DNA of 64,000 bases from Crocinitomicaceae bacterium. GTDB lineage: Bacteria; Bacteroidota; Bacteroidia; Flavobacteriales_D; Crocinitomicaceae. Where the stretch lies: NCBI GenBank assembly GCA_014762645.1, contig JABURP010000020.1:1-64000 (forward strand), in the 5' to 3' direction. Under the pieces are notes generated by a model. That model had not been told where the DNA came from, ran no database searches, and worked only from the letters and a program-made list of their open reading frames with translations. This document shows positions 38,732 through 51,404 of the stretch, one piece after another. A program made the translations under genes and the position numbers. Each line of letters opens with the position of its first letter. Within the stretch, counting starts at the first letter, position 1.

Positions 38732-41700
38732 ATGAAACATTTACTTACTTGCATTATCCTGCTAACTTCTTCTATTATTTTGGCTCAGAAGGGAACAGTA
38801 TACAAATCTATTGAGCAAGGTTTAGAAAACCCAGAACAAGTTTATATCCTGGATCTTAGAGACAGGGGCCTGACTGAGTATCCTGAAGAGATCAATACCT
38901 TCACCAACTTATCATGGCTATACCTGTCAGGGAATGATTTAACAAGACTACCGGAATCAATAGGGCAACTTAAAAACCTGGAGATGCTCGCCATTAGCGA
39001 GAACCGGATTAAAAAATTGCCCGAAGCGCTCTCGGAACTAACTTATTTGCGTGGTTTGTATGCACTTGAAAATGAAATTGAAGGATTCCCTGAAAATATT
39101 GGTGACCTAAAGTATTTGGAAACTATTTCTATTTCAAACAACAAAATTTCAATACTTCCAAAATCATTTACTGATCTGTCTAGTCTTACATCATTGTACA
39201 TTGCGGATAACGAATTGTCAGAAATCCCTGAATCCATCAATAAATTGAGCAAGCTTAAAGTTCTTGCTATGTCTAACAACTTGTTGCGAGAAATTCCAGA
39301 AACTGTCGGCGATTTAACGCAATTGGAGATACTTGGGTTCTCAAATAACATGATAAAAGAAGTTCCGGAGTCGATAGGCAACCTTAGTCATATTAAAAAA
39401 CTGTACATGGGCGGGAATAAACTGAAAAAAATCCCGGATTCGTTTGCTAAACTAACTACCCCTGAACTTATTTACCTGTCCAGAAACAGACTGACACAAT
39501 TCCCGGATATAACACACATGGTTAACCTTAAAAGCTTGTTTATCGCCGAGAATAAGATTCCTGAAATTCCGGATGAAATTGGAAATTTACAGAAGCTGAC
39601 AGATTTCTTCATGTCGGATAACTTGTTGACCGAATTGCCGGCTTCTATCGGAACCTTGTCTAATTTACAAATTCTTGATCTCAGTCAAAATGAGTTTAGA
39701 AAACTTCCTGAGTCAATGGGGAATTTGACCAACCTCACTGGTTTGGGGCTTTCTTATTGCGAACTTAAAAGCACACCCAATTTTATCTATAGTTTGTCCA
39801 ATTTATCCAAACTTTGGTTAGCTGGCAATAGGATTACTACTGTTTCTGATTCATTGTCACATCTAGAAGTTCTGAGCGAGTTATACCTTCAGTATAATCC
39901 ATTAAGAGAAGTACCGGAAAGTGTTTGCAATAAAGCCTCCCTAACAAAACTTTACCTGGCAGGTTGTCAACTAAAGACTCTTCCTTCATCTTTTACCAGA
40001 CTAAATAACCTACAGGAACTGAGTCTATCCGGAAATATGTTTCACAAGGTACCGGACCAGGTATTAGAACTGCAAACACTTGTTGCACTTGATCTTTCCT
40101 ACAACGAACTTTCTTCCCTGCCTGAATCAATGAACAAACTCACTGTGCTGGATGAACTTTATCTGGGAAATAATCGCTTAACAACGCTTCCAGAGAGTAT
40201 TGGCGAAATGAACGGCTTAAGTAAATTATACATATCTGACAATGAGTTAAAGTCTTTGCCAGCAACATTTAGTGCGCTTACGTCTTTGGAAGAACTGGAT
40301 TTGTCATTTAATCAGTTTTCCGAAACTCCGGAGGTTCTTGCAAGTCTTTCAGGGGTAAAGGAGTTGGACCTGTCAAGCAATAACCTGATCACGGTACCTG
40401 AGTCTATCGCACAACTCAAATCTCTGACTGGTTTGTACTTGGACAATAACCTTTTGACGAAGATTCCTGATCATATTTTTGAGATGAAAGGCCTTGAAGT
40501 TATTTCTATTACGAACAATCAGCTTACGGAAATTTCACCGGAAATCATAAAACTGGAAAACCTCAAAGAACTTTACCTCTCAGAAAATCAGCTATCAACC
40601 TTACCGGAAAATTTTGGTAAACTAAGTACCCTTGAAGTATTGAATATTAGCAATAATCAAATTTCCAGAGTTCCAATATCAGTTTGTGAACTTCCACATC
40701 TTAAACAATTGGTTCTTTCCTTTAACCAACTTACCACGGTATCAAAATCCATCACTCAGCTTCAATCGTTGGAAGCCTTATACCTGGACGGAAATGATTT
40801 ACAAAAGGTTCCGCAATCCATTTTGAGTTTAAAACAACTGAAAACCCTCGACTTATCCTTTACACAAATTTCAACCGTTCCTGAATCTATTCTAAACCTA
40901 CAGGACCTTTCTGCGCTTTATCTTTCGAATAATTCGATTACTGCGTTACCAGACTGTATTTATGACCTTAAAAATCTGACAAACCTCTATTTAGATGGCA
41001 ACGGATTGGAAGAAGTGAAACCTGCCCTGGGACAGCTTATTGAACTCGTAGTTCTGGATCTTTCAAATAATGCATTACAGGAAATACCAGAAACTATTGA
41101 ACAATTGGTAGACCTGGAATGGCTGGGATTGGCAGGCAATCAACTTGAACAACTACCACAATCTATTGGAGCCTTAAGATTTGTTGAAGAGTTATACCTC
41201 TCATACAACAAACTCACATCACTACCAGATTCACTTACTGAAATCATCAGCTTAGAAAAACTATACCTGGAAGGAAATCAGTTGGAAGCACTTCCTGCCT
41301 CAATTCACAAATTAAAATCACTCAATGAATTATACATGACGCAAAACCTTATTAAATCTTTGCCGGAGTCCATTGGGAAACTTGAACGCCTGCGTGTTCT
41401 GGAAGCATCAGGCAATCAACTTACAAAATTACCTCCGTCTATTGGTCAACTTGATAAATTAACTACTCTGAATCTGGCAGAAAACCAATTAATCGGTTTA
41501 CCGGAGAGCGTGAAAGGGATGTCAAGCATTGACGAATTGTTCCTTTCCGGTAATCAAATTACAGCTCTACCGGATGGCATAGGGCAAATGACAAGTCTCA
41601 CCCGTATCGATCTGTCATATAATCAAATTAAATCTCTACCAAAGAATATGAAGAACCTAAATAACCTAAAAGGATTAGGTTTGGTGGATAACCAGGTTAG

Positions 41701-41758
41701 TGAAAAGGAAATTAAAAAATTACAAAAACTGCTTCCATCTTGTATTATAAGCTTTTAG
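38732..41758 (+). CDS. Large exported leucine-rich repeat protein (42 repeats)
   Basis: 1008 residues. After a signal peptide (MKHLLTCIILLTSSIILAQ) and an N-terminal cap (YKSIEQGLENPEQVYILDL) come 42 LRRs, nearly all exactly 23 residues, of the LxxLxxLyLsxNxLxxLPesI type (the SHOC2/RAP-like class). The tenth is two residues shorter. The C-terminal cap is SEKEIKKLQKLLPSCIISF. There is no T9SS sorting domain, no membrane segment and no second domain, so the protein is a long solenoid in the periplasm or outside. The 191-residue protein at 29642 shares both caps. Binding partner is unknown. Confidence 0.9.
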   Translation: MKHLLTCIILLTSSIILAQKGTVYKSIEQGLENPEQVYILDLRDRGLTEYPEEINTFTNLSWLYLSGNDLTRLPESIGQLKNLEMLAISENRIKKLPEALSELTYLRGLYALENEIEGFPENIGDLKYLETISISNNKISILPKSFTDLSSLTSLYIADNELSEIPESINKLSKLKVLAMSNNLLREIPETVGDLTQLEILGFSNNMIKEVPESIGNLSHIKKLYMGGNKLKKIPDSFAKLTTPELIYLSRNRLTQFPDITHMVNLKSLFIAENKIPEIPDEIGNLQKLTDFFMSDNLLTELPASIGTLSNLQILDLSQNEFRKLPESMGNLTNLTGLGLSYCELKSTPNFIYSLSNLSKLWLAGNRITTVSDSLSHLEVLSELYLQYNPLREVPESVCNKASLTKLYLAGCQLKTLPSSFTRLNNLQELSLSGNMFHKVPDQVLELQTLVALDLSYNELSSLPESMNKLTVLDELYLGNNRLTTLPESIGEMNGLSKLYISDNELKSLPATFSALTSLEELDLSFNQFSETPEVLASLSGVKELDLSSNNLITVPESIAQLKSLTGLYLDNNLLTKIPDHIFEMKGLEVISITNNQLTEISPEIIKLENLKELYLSENQLSTLPENFGKLSTLEVLNISNNQISRVPISVCELPHLKQLVLSFNQLTTVSKSITQLQSLEALYLDGNDLQKVPQSILSLKQLKTLDLSFTQISTVPESILNLQDLSALYLSNNSITALPDCIYDLKNLTNLYLDGNGLEEVKPALGQLIELVVLDLSNNALQEIPETIEQLVDLEWLGLAGNQLEQLPQSIGALRFVEELYLSYNKLTSLPDSLTEIISLEKLYLEGNQLEALPASIHKLKSLNELYMTQNLIKSLPESIGKLERLRVLEASGNQLTKLPPSIGQLDKLTTLNLAENQLIGLPESVKGMSSIDELFLSGNQITALPDGIGQMTSLTRIDLSYNQIKSLPKNMKNLNNLKGLGLVDNQVSEKEIKKLQKLLPSCIISF

Positions 41759-41800
41759 TTCGTGGTTGATCAATTGCTTTTTAGTACCTTGTAGTTTACG

Positions 41801-42193
41801 GTGAATACAAGATTCCCATATCATATCTTAAACACTGCAATGATCTTTGGAGGTGTAGGCTTTATGCTAAATATTCTTGGCCTGGTTGATTTTCTGAGAG
41901 AAGTTAAAGTACTTCACTTTTTTATTCTGATTGGTGGTGCTATTTTTCTTAAAATGATGTATGGTGTTGTGAATAAAGAAGTAAAAGATCCTATAACTGC
42001 TCACCCTCTTGCGCGTAAATTCTTTTATCTCGGAATGGCAGTTCTGGCTACTGCTTTGGTGATGCGAACGTATCATTTACCATACTATAAAGTGCTCCTG
42101 TATCTGGACATTTTTTTACAATTTGTGGCCCTTGGTGTTTCATTCTCATTTACTTCTGAGCCAAAGGTCAATGAAGATATCTTAGATTCATAG
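41801..42193 (+). CDS. Small membrane protein of unknown function
   Basis: 130 residues from a GTG start (an in-frame ATG at 41840 would remove 13 residues and cut into the first helix). About four hydrophobic segments are seen: MIFGGVGFMLNILGLVDF, VLHFFILIGGAIFLKMMYG, FFYLGMAVLATALVMRTY and VLLYLDIFLQFVALGVSF. I do not recognise the family, though the layout suggests GldL-like or DUF-type small integral proteins. It is followed after 6 nt by another unknown gene, so the two may be cotranscribed. Confidence 0.55.
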   Translation: MNTRFPYHILNTAMIFGGVGFMLNILGLVDFLREVKVLHFFILIGGAIFLKMMYGVVNKEVKDPITAHPLARKFFYLGMAVLATALVMRTYHLPYYKVLLYLDIFLQFVALGVSFSFTSEPKVNEDILDS

Positions 42194-42199
42194 CAAGTA

Positions 42200-42556
42200 A
42201 TGGAATTTATTGTACCCGAAGATACAAACAGCCAACACAACCTGATTTCAGTTAATCACTTAGGTAAGGTTCGTTTTGCGCAAAATATTGCTGATTGTCT
42301 AAATGCTGAAAGAGAGAGTGTGGATGCCGTAATTTGGGATAATACTGATATTCAGCAATTAGAAGAACTATCACCAGTCGAAGGTCCTTATGGGTGGATG
42401 TTGTGTTCGATCAATATTCCAATTTATTTTCACCTGACATCTCTGGATCAAATAGCGTCTTTAAGCAATTGCAACATTAAAGGATTTTACGCTAAAGATC
42501 CTGAATTACTCATACAGGCAAGAAATAAATGGAAAGCCTTTTTTGTCGATAAATAA
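42200..42556 (+). CDS. Hypothetical cytoplasmic protein
   Basis: 118 residues without signal peptide or membrane segment. The sequence (VNHLGKVRFAQNIADCLNAE, VDAVIWDNTDIQQLEEL, WMLCSINIPIYFHLTSLDQI) suggests a compact alpha/beta fold, but I do not recognise it. It sits between a small membrane protein and the TPP riboswitch of the thi operon. Confidence 0.5.
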   Translation: MEFIVPEDTNSQHNLISVNHLGKVRFAQNIADCLNAERESVDAVIWDNTDIQQLEELSPVEGPYGWMLCSINIPIYFHLTSLDQIASLSNCNIKGFYAKDPELLIQARNKWKAFFVDK

Positions 42557-42577
42557 TCCTTAACTTTACGTACAGCT

Positions 42578-42681
42578 TTGGGGGTGTTTTAATGTTGATC
42601 GCGAGAAATTGAAGTCAGTATTAAAGCTGAGAAATACCCTTAGAACTTGAACCGGATAATGCCGGCGAAAGGAAAAGTATC
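42578..42681 (+). ncRNA. TPP riboswitch (THI element) upstream of the thi operon
   Basis: The conserved blocks occur in order: GGGGTG (42580-42586), CTGAGAAATACCC (42627-42639), GAACTTGAACCGGATAAT (42643-42660) and GCCGGCGAAAGGAAAAGTA (42661-42679). These are the THI box helices P2, P3-J and P4/P5 that bind thiamine pyrophosphate. The riboswitch ends about 57 nt before the thiS ATG, so repression probably acts on translation initiation or a short downstream terminator. No clear terminator hairpin was found. Confidence 0.93.
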
Positions 42682-42737
42682 AGTTTATAGCAGAGCATAT
42701 CTGTACTAGCAATAACCTTCAAAGCTATTTTGAATTT

Positions 42738-44862
<2,125 letters not shown>

Positions 44863-44863
<1 letters not shown>

Positions 44864-45420
44864 TGCTGAAGATACTGTTCACATATCCTGAATTGGTCCC
44901 TGATGAGATCACCCTTATCTCCAATTTTTTATCTGGAGATTGGGATTATCTGCACATCAAAAAGCCGCGCCAAAGCAAGCTGGAAATAGAGAATTTAATC
45001 GAACTCATTCCAACAGAATTGCACAAAAAACTGGTGCTGCATGAACACTTTGATCTTGCAGAACATTTTGATCTTGCTGGTGTGGCAGTAAATAAAAAGA
45101 ACCTTCAGGAAGTAACGGATCGTGAGGATATCATGTCCTATTCGGCACACACTATTGAGGAGATAAAGGAACTTAACATTAACCCAAAGTATGTTTTTCT
45201 CAGCCCAATTTATGATAGCATTTCCAAAAAAGGATATGGATCTGCGTTTTCAGATCTTAAAACCTTGAAGTCGGATCTTCATAAATTAGAACACACGATT
45301 GTAGCTTTAGGTGGAGTGACGTTGGATAAACGTAATGAGCTTAGAGAAATTGGTTTTAAGGGATATGCTATGCTTGGAGGAATTTGGGAAGAACACTTGC
45401 AACTGAGAGATTGGAGATGA
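44863..45420 (+). CDS. Thiamine phosphate synthase-like protein, probable TenI-type tautomerase
   Basis: 185 residues from a GTG start overlapping the thiC stop by one base. It has the ThiE/TenI fold (YLHIKKPRQSK, FLSPIYDSISKKGYGSAF, ALGGVTLDKR) but lacks the intact ThiE phosphate- and pyrimidine-binding blocks seen in the true ThiE at 46130. The LSPIxDSxSKxGYxS block is typical of TenI-like proteins, which aromatise the thiazole phosphate. Assigning it as tautomerase is an inference. A short internal repeat, EHFDLA twice, lies near residue 65. Confidence 0.75.
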
Positions 45421-46133
45421 GGCCAAATGTATTGACCATAGCAGGATTTGATCCATCAGGAGGTGCCGGAATTTTGGCAGATATCAAAACGTTTGAACAA
45501 TTGAACTGTCTTGGTATGGCTGTTCAAACGGCAAATACGGTTCAAACTGAAAACCGCTTTCAAAGTGTAAACTGGGTTGACAAGAATCTGATCAAAAAAC
45601 AGCTCAATTTTTTGTTGGAGCAATATCAATTCGAATTTGTTAAAGTGGGAATAATTCAGGATTTAGAACTTTTAGAAGACATTATGGCTCATCCTGCTTT
45701 ATCGGACGCTAAATTTATTTGGGATCCCGTTTTGTCTTCCTCTGCCGGATTTGACTTTCAGTTGAATCTAAACAATCTAAGTACTGTGCTGAGTAGAGTA
45801 TTTATGATTACGCCAAATGTAGACGAGATGAAGGTGCTGGAGACAATCCTCCCAAAGGGTGAAATAAGTTCACATACCAATTTGCTGCTTAAAGGAGGTC
45901 ATGCTGATCGTTTAGGTGTGGATATTTTAGTTGATCTGCAGGGTGATGTTCATGAGTTTCATCCAAATGAAGTGGAGGTTGGGTCTATACATGGAAGTGG
46001 GTGCATACTGTCATCCGCAATTGTGGCGTGTCTGGCATGTGGGAATGATCTGAAAACTGCTATTGAAAAGGCAAAAAGGTACACGGAAGATAGATTAAAA
46101 AACAACCAGGGTTTACTGGCGTATCATTCATGA
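45417..46133 (+). CDS. thiD: Hydroxymethylpyrimidine (phosphate) kinase ThiD
   Basis: 238 residues from ATG 45417, which overlaps the upstream stop as ATGA; a longer in-frame extension to 45384 lies inside the upstream gene and adds no homologous residues. The opening VLTIAGFDPSGGAGILADIKTFEQ is the family signature, and GSIHGSGCILSSAIVACLA is the C-terminal anion-hole/ATP region. It phosphorylates HMP and HMP-P to HMP-PP. Confidence 0.94.
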   Translation: MRPNVLTIAGFDPSGGAGILADIKTFEQLNCLGMAVQTANTVQTENRFQSVNWVDKNLIKKQLNFLLEQYQFEFVKVGIIQDLELLEDIMAHPALSDAKFIWDPVLSSSAGFDFQLNLNNLSTVLSRVFMITPNVDEMKVLETILPKGEISSHTNLLLKGGHADRLGVDILVDLQGDVHEFHPNEVEVGSIHGSGCILSSAIVACLACGNDLKTAIEKAKRYTEDRLKNNQGLLAYHS

Positions 46134-46759
46134 AAATTAGTAGTCTGCAATATATCACCAATGGGCAAACCGCTGACGAGATCTACAAAGAAGTAGAAGA
46201 AGTAATAAATGCCGGTGTTGACTGGGTACAATTACGCATCAAAAACCCTGATATGGATTTCCTGACCATTGCTAGAAGGGTGAAAGAATTGTGTAATGAT
46301 AAAGCCGTACTTATTGTCAACGATAAAGTAGATATTGCTCACCGTATTGACGCAGATGGTGTTCATCTCGGTCAGGGAGATATGAATATTTCAGATGCTC
46401 GAAAAATGCTGGGAAGTAAACGAATTATTGGTGGAACAGCCAATACCATTGAACAGTGTGAGCAGGTAATCAGAGACGGAGCGGATTATATCGGCCTAGG
46501 ACCGTTTCGATTTACGAAAACAAAAAAAGAGCTAAGCCCGGAGTTAGGACTTGAAGGTTACGAACTAATGGTGAAGGACGCAATGAAAATCCCCGTTATT
46601 GCAATTGGAGGTTTGACTACAGATGATGTACGGGATTTAAAAGCACACTCAAAAGTTCATGGTGTCGCAATTTCAGGATTCATTTTTCGGGCAGAAAATA
46701 AAAGAAGTGTGGTTGAGGATTTAAAAGAGATTTTATATGGAAAAGTTGAAAATAGCTGA
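46130..46759 (+). CDS. thiE: Thiamine phosphate synthase ThiE
   Basis: 209 residues. The blocks [32 protein letters not shown] and [14 protein letters not shown] are the binding sites for HMP-PP and the thiazole, and AIGGLTTDD is the phosphate loop. It joins HMP-PP and thiazole phosphate into thiamine phosphate. Its ATG overlaps the thiD stop, and its last 23 nt overlap thiG. Confidence 0.95.
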   Translation: MKISSLQYITNGQTADEIYKEVEEVINAGVDWVQLRIKNPDMDFLTIARRVKELCNDKAVLIVNDKVDIAHRIDADGVHLGQGDMNISDARKMLGSKRIIGGTANTIEQCEQVIRDGADYIGLGPFRFTKTKKELSPELGLEGYELMVKDAMKIPVIAIGGLTTDDVRDLKAHSKVHGVAISGFIFRAENKRSVVEDLKEILYGKVENS

Positions 46760-47510
46760 TAAAACATTTACGTCCAGGTTGTTCACAGGGACAGGTAAGT
46801 TTCGTTCCTCAGAAGAGATGGAAAAAGCATTGGTGGCATCCGGTTCAGAACTGGTAACTATGGCATTAAAGCGGGTAGATGTCAAGGATAAGGAAGATGA
46901 TATTTTAACTCACCTGAGGCATGAGCAATTCAATTGGCTCCCTAATACTTCAGGTGTCAGAAATGCCAAAGAAGCTGTTTTTGCAGCTGAGCTGGCCAGG
47001 GAAGCTCTGGAAACAAACTGGATAAAATTGGAAATCCATCCGGACCCAAAATACTTGATGCCTGATCCTGTTGAAACGCTTAAAGCGGCTGAAGAACTGG
47101 TGAAATTAGGATTTGTAGTCCTGCCGTATATACATGCAGATCCCGTCCTGTGCAGACGCCTGGAAGAGGTAGGCACACAAGCGGTTATGCCTTTAGGCTC
47201 ACCAATTGGAAGTAATAAAGGACTAAAAACAGATGATTTTTTGAAAATCATTATAGAACAATCTAATGTTCCGGTAGTGGTAGATGCAGGAATTGGAGCT
47301 CCATCTCACGCAGCTTATGCCATGGAACTTGGGGCTGATGCGGTTTTAGTGAATACGGCCATTGCCGTTTCAGACAATCCTGAACAAATGGCTGTTGCGT
47401 TTAAAATGGCGGTAGAAGCAGGACGTATGGCGTACGAATCTAAATTAGGAGCTACATCAAATACAGCCAAGGCAAGTAGCCCGTTAACTGAATTTTTAGC
47501 AAAGGAATGA
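46737..47510 (+). CDS. thiG: Thiazole synthase ThiG
   Basis: 257 residues. The Schiff-base lysine is Lys97 in [14 protein letters not shown], and the phosphate-binding loop is [19 protein letters not shown]. It builds the thiazole ring from DXP, ThiS thiocarboxylate and dehydroglycine supplied by ThiH. It starts inside thiE and its stop overlaps the thiH start, pointing to tight coupling. Confidence 0.97.
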   Translation: MEKLKIADKTFTSRLFTGTGKFRSSEEMEKALVASGSELVTMALKRVDVKDKEDDILTHLRHEQFNWLPNTSGVRNAKEAVFAAELAREALETNWIKLEIHPDPKYLMPDPVETLKAAEELVKLGFVVLPYIHADPVLCRRLEEVGTQAVMPLGSPIGSNKGLKTDDFLKIIIEQSNVPVVVDAGIGAPSHAAYAMELGADAVLVNTAIAVSDNPEQMAVAFKMAVEAGRMAYESKLGATSNTAKASSPLTEFLAKE

Positions 47511-48616
47511 GTTTCGTCGAGCAAATAAACAGATATAACTGGCAAGATGTCCAGGAAAGCATAGCTGCTAAATCTGCAAAGGATGTTGAAATCGCACTCC
47601 ATGCTACGCATCCTACATTAGAAGATTTTAAAGCACTTATTTCATCAGCTGCCGAAAACTACCTGGAAGAGATGGCACAAAAAAGTCATCAGCTAACCTT
47701 ACAGAGATTTGGTAAGACTATTCAGTTGTATGCGCCCCTTTACCTGTCTAATGAATGCCAAAATATATGCACGTATTGCGGGTTTAGTCTGGATGTAAAA
47801 ATTGATCGAAAGACACTTACAGATAAGGAAATTCTGGATGAAGTTGCCGTGTTAAAAAGTTATGGATACGATCATGTACTATTGGTTACTGGTGAAGCAA
47901 ACAAAACTGTTGGTTTGGAGTATTTCAAAAATGCCATTGAATTAATTAAGCCCTTCTTTTCACACATTGCCATGGAGGTCCAACCCCTGAATCAGGATGA
48001 ATATGAAACACTGATAAAACTTGGTGTGAATACGGTTCTGGTTTATCAGGAAACCTACAATAAAGAAAACTATAAGATACATCATCCAAAAGGGAAAAAG
48101 TCCAATTTTGATTATCGACTGGACACGCATGACCGTTTAGGGCGTGCAGGAATTCATAAAATGGGAATAGGCGTATTGATAGGATTGGAAGACTGGCGTA
48201 CAGATTCATTTTTTGCAGCAGCGCACCTGGACTATTTGGAAAAAAAATACTGGAAGTCTAACTTTTCTATTTCATTCCCGCGCCTTAGACCATGTGCAGG
48301 AGGTGTTGAGTTAAAGTCCGTCATGACAGATAAACAGTTGGTGCAATTAATCTGTGCATATAGAATTTTTAATCAGGAAGTGGAGTTGTCCATGTCAACA
48401 CGTGAGTCAGAAACCTTTCGAAATAATATAATAAAACTGGGGATTACATCTATCAGTGCAGACTCAAAGACAGATCCAGGAGGATATTCCAACCCCAATG
48501 TCAACCTTGAGCAATTTGAAATACACGACAAAAGAAGTACTGCCGATTTCATCCAGGCTATAAAGGACCAGGGGTACGAGCCTGTCTTTAAAGGCTGGGA
48601 TCCCGTTTTACAATAA
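47507..48616 (+). CDS. thiH: 2-iminoacetate synthase ThiH (radical SAM tyrosine lyase)
   Basis: 369 residues. The radical SAM cluster cysteines are Cys84, Cys88 and Cys91 in [13 protein letters not shown] (CxxxCxxC). The C-terminal region has [11 protein letters not shown] typical of ThiH. It cleaves tyrosine to dehydroglycine. Its presence instead of ThiO implies the oxygen-independent route. The operon ends here and converges on pcrB with a 4-nt gap and no visible terminator. Confidence 0.96.
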   Translation: MSFVEQINRYNWQDVQESIAAKSAKDVEIALHATHPTLEDFKALISSAAENYLEEMAQKSHQLTLQRFGKTIQLYAPLYLSNECQNICTYCGFSLDVKIDRKTLTDKEILDEVAVLKSYGYDHVLLVTGEANKTVGLEYFKNAIELIKPFFSHIAMEVQPLNQDEYETLIKLGVNTVLVYQETYNKENYKIHHPKGKKSNFDYRLDTHDRLGRAGIHKMGIGVLIGLEDWRTDSFFAAAHLDYLEKKYWKSNFSISFPRLRPCAGGVELKSVMTDKQLVQLICAYRIFNQEVELSMSTRESETFRNNIIKLGITSISADSKTDPGGYSNPNVNLEQFEIHDKRSTADFIQAIKDQGYEPVFKGWDPVLQ

Positions 48617-48620
48617 GAGA

Positions 48621-49361
48621 TTATTCCTTAGAAGTTTCAGAAAAATATCCTGCAAGGTCCAATAAAAAGTCGGCATCTTCTTCTACCTTATTGCCTATGA
48701 CCACAAGATCAGCCCCTGCGTTAAACGCATTTTCTACTGCTTCAGTTGTTCTTAATCCACCACCTACAATAAGCGGTAAATCAATATTCTGCTTAACAGC
48801 TTTTATCATTTTTTCCGGGACTGGATTTATTGCTCCACTTCCGGCATCCATAAAAACACACTGGAAACCGAGCATTTCTCCTGCAATAGCAGTCTTTACC
48901 GCAATACCTTCCTGATCACTTGGAATAGGGGAGGTTTGACTTACATACGCAACAGACGAGTTTTTTCCGCCATCTATGAGTAAGTAGGCCGTGGAAATGG
49001 TTTCAATCTCCATCTTTTTGAGTAAATGAGCAGATTCTACCTGATGACTAATAAGATAATCCGGATTGCGCCCCGAAAGTAAGCTCAAAAACAAAATACC
49101 ATCCGCAAGTTCATTGATTTGCTGTCTTGAACCTGGGAAAATAACAACCGGTATAGCTGTTTTTGATTTAATTTGAGTTAAACATGCGTGCAAGTCATTT
49201 TCACTTACGGTACTTCCGCCAACAAAAATAAATGTAGGGTTCAGTAATTTGATTCGAGCCAGTAGATCCTCAATTTCTGCTTCACCTCGGGTTTTATCGG
49301 GATCAATGAGTATGGCCACCTTTTTACGACCATTTGATAATATATCGTGGAGTCTTTTCAT
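48621..49361 (-). CDS. pcrB: Geranylgeranylglyceryl/heptaprenylglyceryl phosphate synthase (PcrB family)
   Basis: 246 residues from ATG 49361; an upstream extension to 49397 overlaps the next gene and has no family similarity. The TIM-barrel blocks VAILIDPDKTRGEAE, FIFVGGSTVSENDL, IPVVIFPGSRQQI and LPLIVGGGLRTTEAV fit the family. It joins a polyprenyl diphosphate to glycerol-1-phosphate, but the chain length cannot be told. It lies 17 nt downstream of the phosphopantetheinyl transferase gene. Confidence 0.9.
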   Translation of the reverse strand: MKRLHDILSNGRKKVAILIDPDKTRGEAEIEDLLARIKLLNPTFIFVGGSTVSENDLHACLTQIKSKTAIPVVIFPGSRQQINELADGILFLSLLSGRNPDYLISHQVESAHLLKKMEIETISTAYLLIDGGKNSSVAYVSQTSPIPSDQEGIAVKTAIAGEMLGFQCVFMDAGSGAINPVPEKMIKAVKQNIDLPLIVGGGLRTTEAVENAFNAGADLVVIGNKVEEDADFLLDLAGYFSETSKE

Positions 49362-49378
49362 CAAAAACAAAAGTAAGT

Positions 49379-49996
49379 TTAACTCAATAAATAACAATAA
49401 GTGATAACGAAGTCATTGAAAATAAGGAAATCAAAGACGTAATCATGTTCCACACCATTTTTTATTACACGTACATCTCCCCGGTGACTCAGGGCGTGAA
49501 CAAGAATATGTTCCTTAAAAAGCAATCCTGGAATATCTTCCATTTTATATATGGCTTCTTTGATACTCCAAATTAGTGTTAACACCTCCTCATTTTCAAT
49601 ATCAAACCGCTCTTTTTCAATACTCGCAAGGAATTTAAACTTAACCCGGTGAATTTTTGGATTAAAAAATTCGATATCTACTCCAATGATGTGATCCTTA
49701 GAATAACCTATAACTACGTTGTTTCTGGAATGAGAAATACTGATGTGCCCTTCGTTAATAATAGGTTTGCCAGTATCGCGGTATTGAATGACAAGATCCA
49801 GGTTAAATGAGCGCAAAAGCACGCGGGTGAAGTAAAATTCACGCCTTCTTTTATCTGAAATAAACGTTTCGTATCGTGAAAGTTCTTCTTTGGTGAAGAA
49901 GTTCAAATCAATCTCCTCAACCGGAATATCCGTATAGGTTAACCGTTTAATGAGGATCTTATCCGTGTCAATAATATTTTTTATTGAGTATTGCAA
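49379..49996 (-). CDS. 4'-phosphopantetheinyl transferase superfamily protein
   Basis: 205 residues. The magnesium-binding residues Asp107 and Glu109 lie in IGVDIEFF, and the third block is WSIKEAIYK (Trp143, Lys146, Glu147). The N-terminal SISHSRNNVVIGYS block is also present. The size and layout fit Sfp/AcpT-like enzymes that load acyl or peptidyl carrier proteins. The carrier target is unknown. It diverges from ahcY. Confidence 0.88.
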   Translation of the reverse strand: MQYSIKNIIDTDKILIKRLTYTDIPVEEIDLNFFTKEELSRYETFISDKRRREFYFTRVLLRSFNLDLVIQYRDTGKPIINEGHISISHSRNNVVIGYSKDHIIGVDIEFFNPKIHRVKFKFLASIEKERFDIENEEVLTLIWSIKEAIYKMEDIPGLLFKEHILVHALSHRGDVRVIKNGVEHDYVFDFLIFNDFVITYCYLLS

Positions 49997-50031
49997 TTTC
50001 CAATTTTAGTGCAAATTAAAAAGGAGTTTTG

Positions 50032-50039
50032 TATTTTTG
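50032..50039 (+). promoter_or_regulatory. Candidate -7 box (TATTTTTG) of ahcY
   Basis: TATTTTTG fits TAnnTTTG and ends 30 nt before the ATG at 50070. A longer in-frame start (TTG at 50037) would lie within this box, which supports the ATG. Confidence 0.45.
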
Positions 50040-50069
50040 CAGCTGATTCTAAAGAAAATAAACATAAAG

Positions 50070-51383
50070 ATGAGCGATACACAAGAAAAATTGAACTATA
50101 AGGTGAAGGATATAAGCCTTGCAGACTGGGGGAGGAAAGAGATCAGGCTAGCAGAAGCAGAAATGCCTGGCTTAATGGCTTTGAGAGAAGAGTATGGAAC
50201 ATCTAAACCACTGGCAGGAGCTAGAATTGCAGGATGTTTGCACATGACAATTCAAACTGCAGTGTTAATTGAGACTTTAGTAGAGTTAGGAGCAGAAGTG
50301 AGCTGGTCCTCATGTAATATCTTTTCTACGCAAGATCAGGCTGCTGCTGCAATAGCTAAAGCTGGAATTCCTGTATTTGCATGGAAAGGAATGAATGATG
50401 AAGAATTTGACTGGTGTATCGAGCAAACGCTTTTTGCCTTTGAAGGAGGAAAACCATTAAACATGATTCTTGATGATGGTGGAGACCTTACTAATATGGT
50501 ATTTGATAAATATCCTGAGTTGACGAAGGATATTAAAGGACTTTCTGAAGAGACCACTACTGGTGTTCACAGACTTTATGAAAGAATGAAGAATGGAACA
50601 CTTGTAATGCCAGCAATTAACGTGAATGATTCTGTTACAAAGTCAAAATTTGACAATAAATACGGTTGTAAAGAATCATTGGTGGATGCTATTCGTAGAG
50701 CTACAGATGTAATGATGGCCGGAAAAGTTGCTGTTGTTGCAGGATACGGTGATGTAGGTAAAGGATCTGCTGCTTCATTGAGAGGAGCTGGTGCACGCGT
50801 AATCGTTACGGAGATCGACCCAATTTGTGCGTTGCAGGCGGCAATGGATGGTTTTGAAGTTCAAAAAATGGACAACGCAGTGAGCCGAGCCGATATCGTG
50901 GTAACTACAACAGGTAATAAAGATATTATTGTTGGAAGGCACTTCGAAAAAATGAAAGACAAAACAATCGTGTGTAACATTGGTCATTTTGACAATGAAA
51001 TTGATGTTGCCTGGTTGGATAATAATCACGGATCAACTAAATCAGAGATTAAACCTCAGGTAGATCTATATAATGTAAACGGTAAAGACATCATTCTTCT
51101 TGCAGAAGGTAGATTGGTAAATCTTGGGTGTGCAACAGGTCACCCTTCTTTTGTGATGTCTAATTCATTTACAAACCAAACACTTGCACAAATTGAACTT
51201 TGGAAACATGCTGATAAATATGAGAACAAAGTTTATATGTTGCCAAAACACCTGGATGAGAAAGTAGCAAAACTACATCTTGAAAAAATTGGTGTTGAAC
51301 TTGATGAATTGTCACAAGATCAGGCAAAATATATCGGTGTGAAAGTTGAAGGGCCATATAAGCCTGAGCATTACAGATACTAA
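50070..51383 (+). CDS. ahcY: S-adenosylhomocysteine hydrolase
   Basis: 437 residues from ATG 50070. The NAD-binding motif is [10 protein letters not shown] (225-234), with substrate blocks [35 protein letters not shown] and [20 protein letters not shown]. The conserved C terminus ([15 protein letters not shown]) is intact. It splits SAH into adenosine and homocysteine, recycling the product of methyltransferases. Confidence 0.98.
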   Translation: MSDTQEKLNYKVKDISLADWGRKEIRLAEAEMPGLMALREEYGTSKPLAGARIAGCLHMTIQTAVLIETLVELGAEVSWSSCNIFSTQDQAAAAIAKAGIPVFAWKGMNDEEFDWCIEQTLFAFEGGKPLNMILDDGGDLTNMVFDKYPELTKDIKGLSEETTTGVHRLYERMKNGTLVMPAINVNDSVTKSKFDNKYGCKESLVDAIRRATDVMMAGKVAVVAGYGDVGKGSAASLRGAGARVIVTEIDPICALQAAMDGFEVQKMDNAVSRADIVVTTTGNKDIIVGRHFEKMKDKTIVCNIGHFDNEIDVAWLDNNHGSTKSEIKPQVDLYNVNGKDIILLAEGRLVNLGCATGHPSFVMSNSFTNQTLAQIELWKHADKYENKVYMLPKHLDEKVAKLHLEKIGVELDELSQDQAKYIGVKVEGPYKPEHYRY

Positions 51384-51404
51384 AAACAATCGTTTTTAAA
51401 TAAT

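Noticed and set aside
45065..45100. Tandem EHFDLA repeat in the TenI-like protein, suspected of being a duplication error
   Set aside because: Related proteins have a similar paired helix/strand segment at this place, and the two DNA copies are not identical.
50037..50069. Longer ahcY start at TTG 50037
   Set aside because: The codon lies inside the TATTTTTG -7 box, and the 11 extra residues do not belong to the family.
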